Origin: Arthrobacter mangrovi
GTDB taxonomy: Bacteria > Actinomycetota > Actinomycetes > Actinomycetales > Micrococcaceae
Assembly: GCF_026011795.1 (NCBI RefSeq)
Contig: NZ_BRVS01000008.1
Span: 248,001 to 312,000, forward strand
Length of the DNA: 64,000 nt
Direction of reading: 5' to 3'
The first letter of the stretch is position 1, and every line of letters begins with the position of its first letter. The position numbers were made by a program, and so were the translations under genes. The notes beneath the pieces were generated by a model, which worked only from the letters and a program-made list of their open reading frames with translations, had not been told where the DNA came from and searched no databases. Below are positions 61,353 to 64,000 of the stretch, piece by piece.

Positions 61353-64000
61353 ATGGAAGGCGTGCCACAGCTTTCCTTCCCTCAGGTCGACGCCGGCGAA
61401 ATCATCCGCCACGTCGGCGGGGCGGCCTTTGCCCGCGGAAAGGCATACTCCAGCGGCCGCTCGGTCCAGGACCTGAGCTGGGACCCGGACACCGGTGTGC
61501 TGGCAAGCCGCGTCCAGGGCACGGCGGCCGTGCCCTACCGCTGCCGCATCCGGTTAAAGCAGACGGGGACCGGCTACCGGCTCGAGGAGAATTCGTGCAG
61601 CTGCCCGGTGGGCTGGGACTGCAAGCACGTCGCGGCCACGCTGCTCTTCGCCAACCTCAGCAACCTCCAGTCCCGGGAGGAGCTCAAGCTGCCCGTCCAG
61701 CCCGCCTCCCCTTCCGGAGTACCGCAGTGGCAACAGGCGCTGGGTCCGCTGCTCGAGCCTGCGGCGGCAGCTTCCGCCCGCACGCCCCGGCTCGCCGGCA
61801 AACGGGCCCCCGGCAAGGTCCAGCCGCTCGGCCTGCAGTTCGAAGTGCGCGACCAGACCCTGCAGGCGCATCAACAGTGGCGGCCGGGCTCGGGCGTCAG
61901 CCACAGCGGCCGGGTGCCCGCCAGCCGTCTGCAGTTAGGCGTCCGTCCGGTCGTCCGCAGCGACAATGGCCGCTGGGTGCGCAGCAACCTGCGCTGGAAC
62001 TCGATCAGCTTCAAGACGTACGGGCTGAGCCTGGACCCCGAACAGCACCGCTGGTTCTCCCAGTTCGTGCCGCTGCACCGGGCCAACGGTCAACTGCATT
62101 TCGGCGAAGACAATGACTGGCTCTACCTGGACGAGTTCAGCAGCCCCCTGCTGTGGCGTCTCCTCGATGAGGCCAGGCAGCTGGGGATCGAGCTGATGGG
62201 CGCCAAGGCGGACACCAGCCTGATCATCGGCCGGCATGCGGAACTGCGGCTGGACGCGCGCTCCCCGGAAGAGGGCACCGGCCTCCGACTCGATCCAGTG
62301 CTCTTCATCGACGGCGAGCTCCAGCCGCTCCAGAGCGCCGGAGCCATCGGCAACCACGGCGCCTACAGCTACGACGCGGAACTGCGGCAGATCACCCTGG
62401 CTCCGGTGGACCGGAAGCTGAGCCGCGCGGAGCAGGAACTGCTGCAGCGCCCCGCGACCGTGAGCGTACCGGCCGGGGACGTCGCGGAATTCCTGGAACG
62501 GGTCTATCCCCGGCTGCAGCGCACGATCAGCGTGACCAGCACGGACGCCTCCGTCGAGCTGCCCGAGATCGTCCCGCCGCAGCTCGTGCTCACTGCTGCG
62601 TACGGCAAGGCCAACACCCTGAAGCTCGGGTGGGAGTTCGAATACCGCTCCGGCGAAGACGCCGTGCGGAAACCGCTCGACGCTGCCGCGCCGGATGGCG
62701 GATACCGCGACACGGAGACCGAAAGCGCGCTGCTGGCCGCGGTCCGCCGGGTCCTCGGCTCCGAACTCGCGCAGCCGGAATCGACGCTGCGGGAGATGGC
62801 GGCCGTCGAGTTCACGCAGGACGCACTCCCGCGGCTGGAGAAGCTGGACGGCGTCAGGGTGGACATTGTCGGCGAGCGCCCGGACTACCGGGAGCTGACC
62901 GCCACGCCCGAGCTGACCATCAGCACCGTGGAGACGGAACAGACAGACTGGTTCGACCTCGGCGTCATGGTCAAGATCGAGGGACGCGAGATTCCCTTCG
63001 GCAATATTTTCCGCGCGCTCTCCAGGGGGCAGAAGAAGCTGCTGCTGGTAGACAAGACCTATCTCTCCCTCGAACAGCCGGTCTTCGACCGGCTCCGCGC
63101 CCTGGTCGACGAGGCGATGGCCTTGCAGGACCGCAACAGCGGCGAGCTCCGGATCAGCCGCTACCAGGCCGGCCTCTGGGAGGACCTCGAGGAGCTGGCC
63201 GTCGAAACGGAACAGGCCAAGGCCTGGCAGGACGCCGTCGGCGGCCTGCTGCAGCTTTCCTCCGTGGAGCCGGCTGAACTGCCCCGGGGCCTGCACGCCG
63301 ACCTGAGGCCGTACCAGCGCGAGGGCTTCAACTGGCTGGCCTTCCTATGGCGCTACCGTCTGGGCGGCGTGCTCGCGGATGACATGGGCCTCGGCAAGAC
63401 CCTGCAAACGCTGGCGCTGATCAGCCACGTGAAGGAATCCGCGGACCCGCCCGCGGCCCCGTTCCTGGTGGTCGCACCGACCTCCGTGGTGCCGAACTGG
63501 GTCCATGAGGCTGCCCGCTTCACGCCCGGGCTGAGGGTCGCCGCGGTGGCCGAGACCCAGGCACGCAGCCGCCGGCCGCTGGCCGAAACCGCGGCGGGAG
63601 CGGACGTCGTCGTTACTTCCTACGCGATTTTCAGGATCAATGCCCAGGAGTACCAGGCGCAGGAGTGGGCCGGCCTCATCCTCGACGAGGCCCAGTTCGT
63701 CAAGAACCGCACCACCAAGGCTCACCACGCGGCGCGGGACCTGAAAACCGGGTTCAAGCTGGCCATCACCGGCACGCCGATGGAGAACAACCTGATGGAA
63801 CTGTGGTCCATCCTCGCGATCGCGGCTCCCGGGCTGTTCCCCTCGGCGCAGAAGTTCGCGGACCACTACCAGCGGCCGATCGAACGCTCGGGCAGTGCGG
63901 AATTGCTTGGCAAACTGCGGCGACGCATCCGCCCCCTCATGCTGCGCCGCACCAAGGAAGCCGTCGCGACGGACCTCCCGCCGAAGCAGGAACAGGTGCT
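61353..64000 (+). CDS. SNF2-family helicase with N-terminal SWIM zinc finger (3' end outside window)
   Basis: The first 882 residues of an SNF2/SWI2 ATPase. The SWIM motif CSCPVGWDCKHVAATLL is at about residues 77-93. A long non-conserved region follows (~100-645). The helicase motifs are DDMGLGKT (Walker A, ~690), LDEAQFVKN (motif II) and ITGTPMENN (motif III). The second RecA lobe is cut off. The ATG at 61353 is chosen; GTG at 61362 with AAAGAT 7 nt upstream is an alternative. Such proteins move along double-stranded DNA; a role in repair or transcription is typical. Confidence 0.92.
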   Translation, partial: MEGVPQLSFPQVDAGEIIRHVGGAAFARGKAYSSGRSVQDLSWDPDTGVLASRVQGTAAVPYRCRIRLKQTGTGYRLEENSCSCPVGWDCKHVAATLLFANLSNLQSREELKLPVQPASPSGVPQWQQALGPLLEPAAAASARTPRLAGKRAPGKVQPLGLQFEVRDQTLQAHQQWRPGSGVSHSGRVPASRLQLGVRPVVRSDNGRWVRSNLRWNSISFKTYGLSLDPEQHRWFSQFVPLHRANGQLHFGEDNDWLYLDEFSSPLLWRLLDEARQLGIELMGAKADTSLIIGRHAELRLDARSPEEGTGLRLDPVLFIDGELQPLQSAGAIGNHGAYSYDAELRQITLAPVDRKLSRAEQELLQRPATVSVPAGDVAEFLERVYPRLQRTISVTSTDASVELPEIVPPQLVLTAAYGKANTLKLGWEFEYRSGEDAVRKPLDAAAPDGGYRDTETESALLAAVRRVLGSELAQPESTLREMAAVEFTQDALPRLEKLDGVRVDIVGERPDYRELTATPELTISTVETEQTDWFDLGVMVKIEGREIPFGNIFRALSRGQKKLLLVDKTYLSLEQPVFDRLRALVDEAMALQDRNSGELRISRYQAGLWEDLEELAVETEQAKAWQDAVGGLLQLSSVEPAELPRGLHADLRPYQREGFNWLAFLWRYRLGGVLADDMGLGKTLQTLALISHVKESADPPAAPFLVVAPTSVVPNWVHEAARFTPGLRVAAVAETQARSRRPLAETAAGADVVVTSYAIFRINAQEYQAQEWAGLILDEAQFVKNRTTKAHHAARDLKTGFKLAITGTPMENNLMELWSILAIAAPGLFPSAQKFADHYQRPIERSGSAELLGKLRRRIRPLMLRRTKEAVATDLPPKQEQV

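Overview
The window is GC-rich (roughly 70 percent), densely coded actinobacterial chromosome. The gene set (CarD, DUF4193, DUF3040, a TetR-type biotin regulator, an IdeR/DtxR-type iron box, a c-di-AMP riboswitch before an NlpC/P60 gene, many genes with a -10 box directly before the start codon) points to the Micrococcaceae, an Arthrobacter- or Sinomonas-like organism. That assignment is inference. I saw no rRNA, tRNA, CRISPR array, insertion sequence or prophage. Both ends cut genes: a GNAT acetyltransferase at the left and an SNF2 helicase at the right.

Layout. 1-11000: accessory metabolism: CapA-like protein, a metallo-beta-lactamase/MHS-transporter pair facing a LysR gene, a ParA/MinD-like ATPase, an Old Yellow Enzyme, a glutaminase-STAS-cNMP fusion and a quinone-oxidoreductase-like MDR. 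11000-17350: a biotin locus, bioQ (TetR) divergent from bioB-bioA-bioF-P450-bioD, with two perfect TTGAAC-N3-GTTCAA operators around the bioB promoter. 17350-23900: DnaA-box-like sites, c-di-AMP riboswitch, LysM-NlpC/P60 hydrolase, a membrane protein with a two-component pair, a Cys-rich metallothionein-like protein, a coiled-coil protein and a lipoprotein. 23900-32200: a DHA2 drug exporter, a three-gene SMC-like operon of the Wadjet/MksBEF type (jetA-jetB-jetC) with no jetD, and a pair of crcB fluoride channels. 32300-41400: small genes, aconitase, an SDR, a MarR-like protein, an encapsulin nanocompartment with encapsulated-ferritin cargo, DUF4193, an M50-like peptidase and DoxX. 41500-53100: DUF488, thioesterase, TetR/CarD, App1, a SodC-like lipoprotein, an FMN reductase, an Lrp/DadA-like pair, a lone FitA-like antitoxin and an unusual Nramp homologue. 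53300-58720: desABCD siderophore operon behind an iron box. 58700-64000: two small acidic proteins with a common C-terminal motif around a LapA-domain protein, a GlgC-like enzyme and the SNF2/SWIM helicase.

How parts work together. Iron is a theme: desABCD would make a desferrioxamine-type siderophore under IdeR/DtxR control, encapsulin plus EncFtn would oxidise and store iron, and aconitase is an Fe-S enzyme. Biotin synthesis is one translationally coupled operon whose unusual member is a short cytochrome P450 without the normally invariant ExxR motif. Two separate promoters, for DoxX and for the FMN reductase, carry the same paired TTGA-N4-TCAA operator in the same geometry, suggesting one redox or quinone-stress regulon.

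The best candidates for something undescribed are the ExxR-less P450 in the bio operon, the jetABC operon without its nuclease, the shared two-operator promoter design, the peptide insert in aconitase and the paralogous acidic proteins ending in DDRGLTT. All calls were made by reading the sequence; no database search was run.
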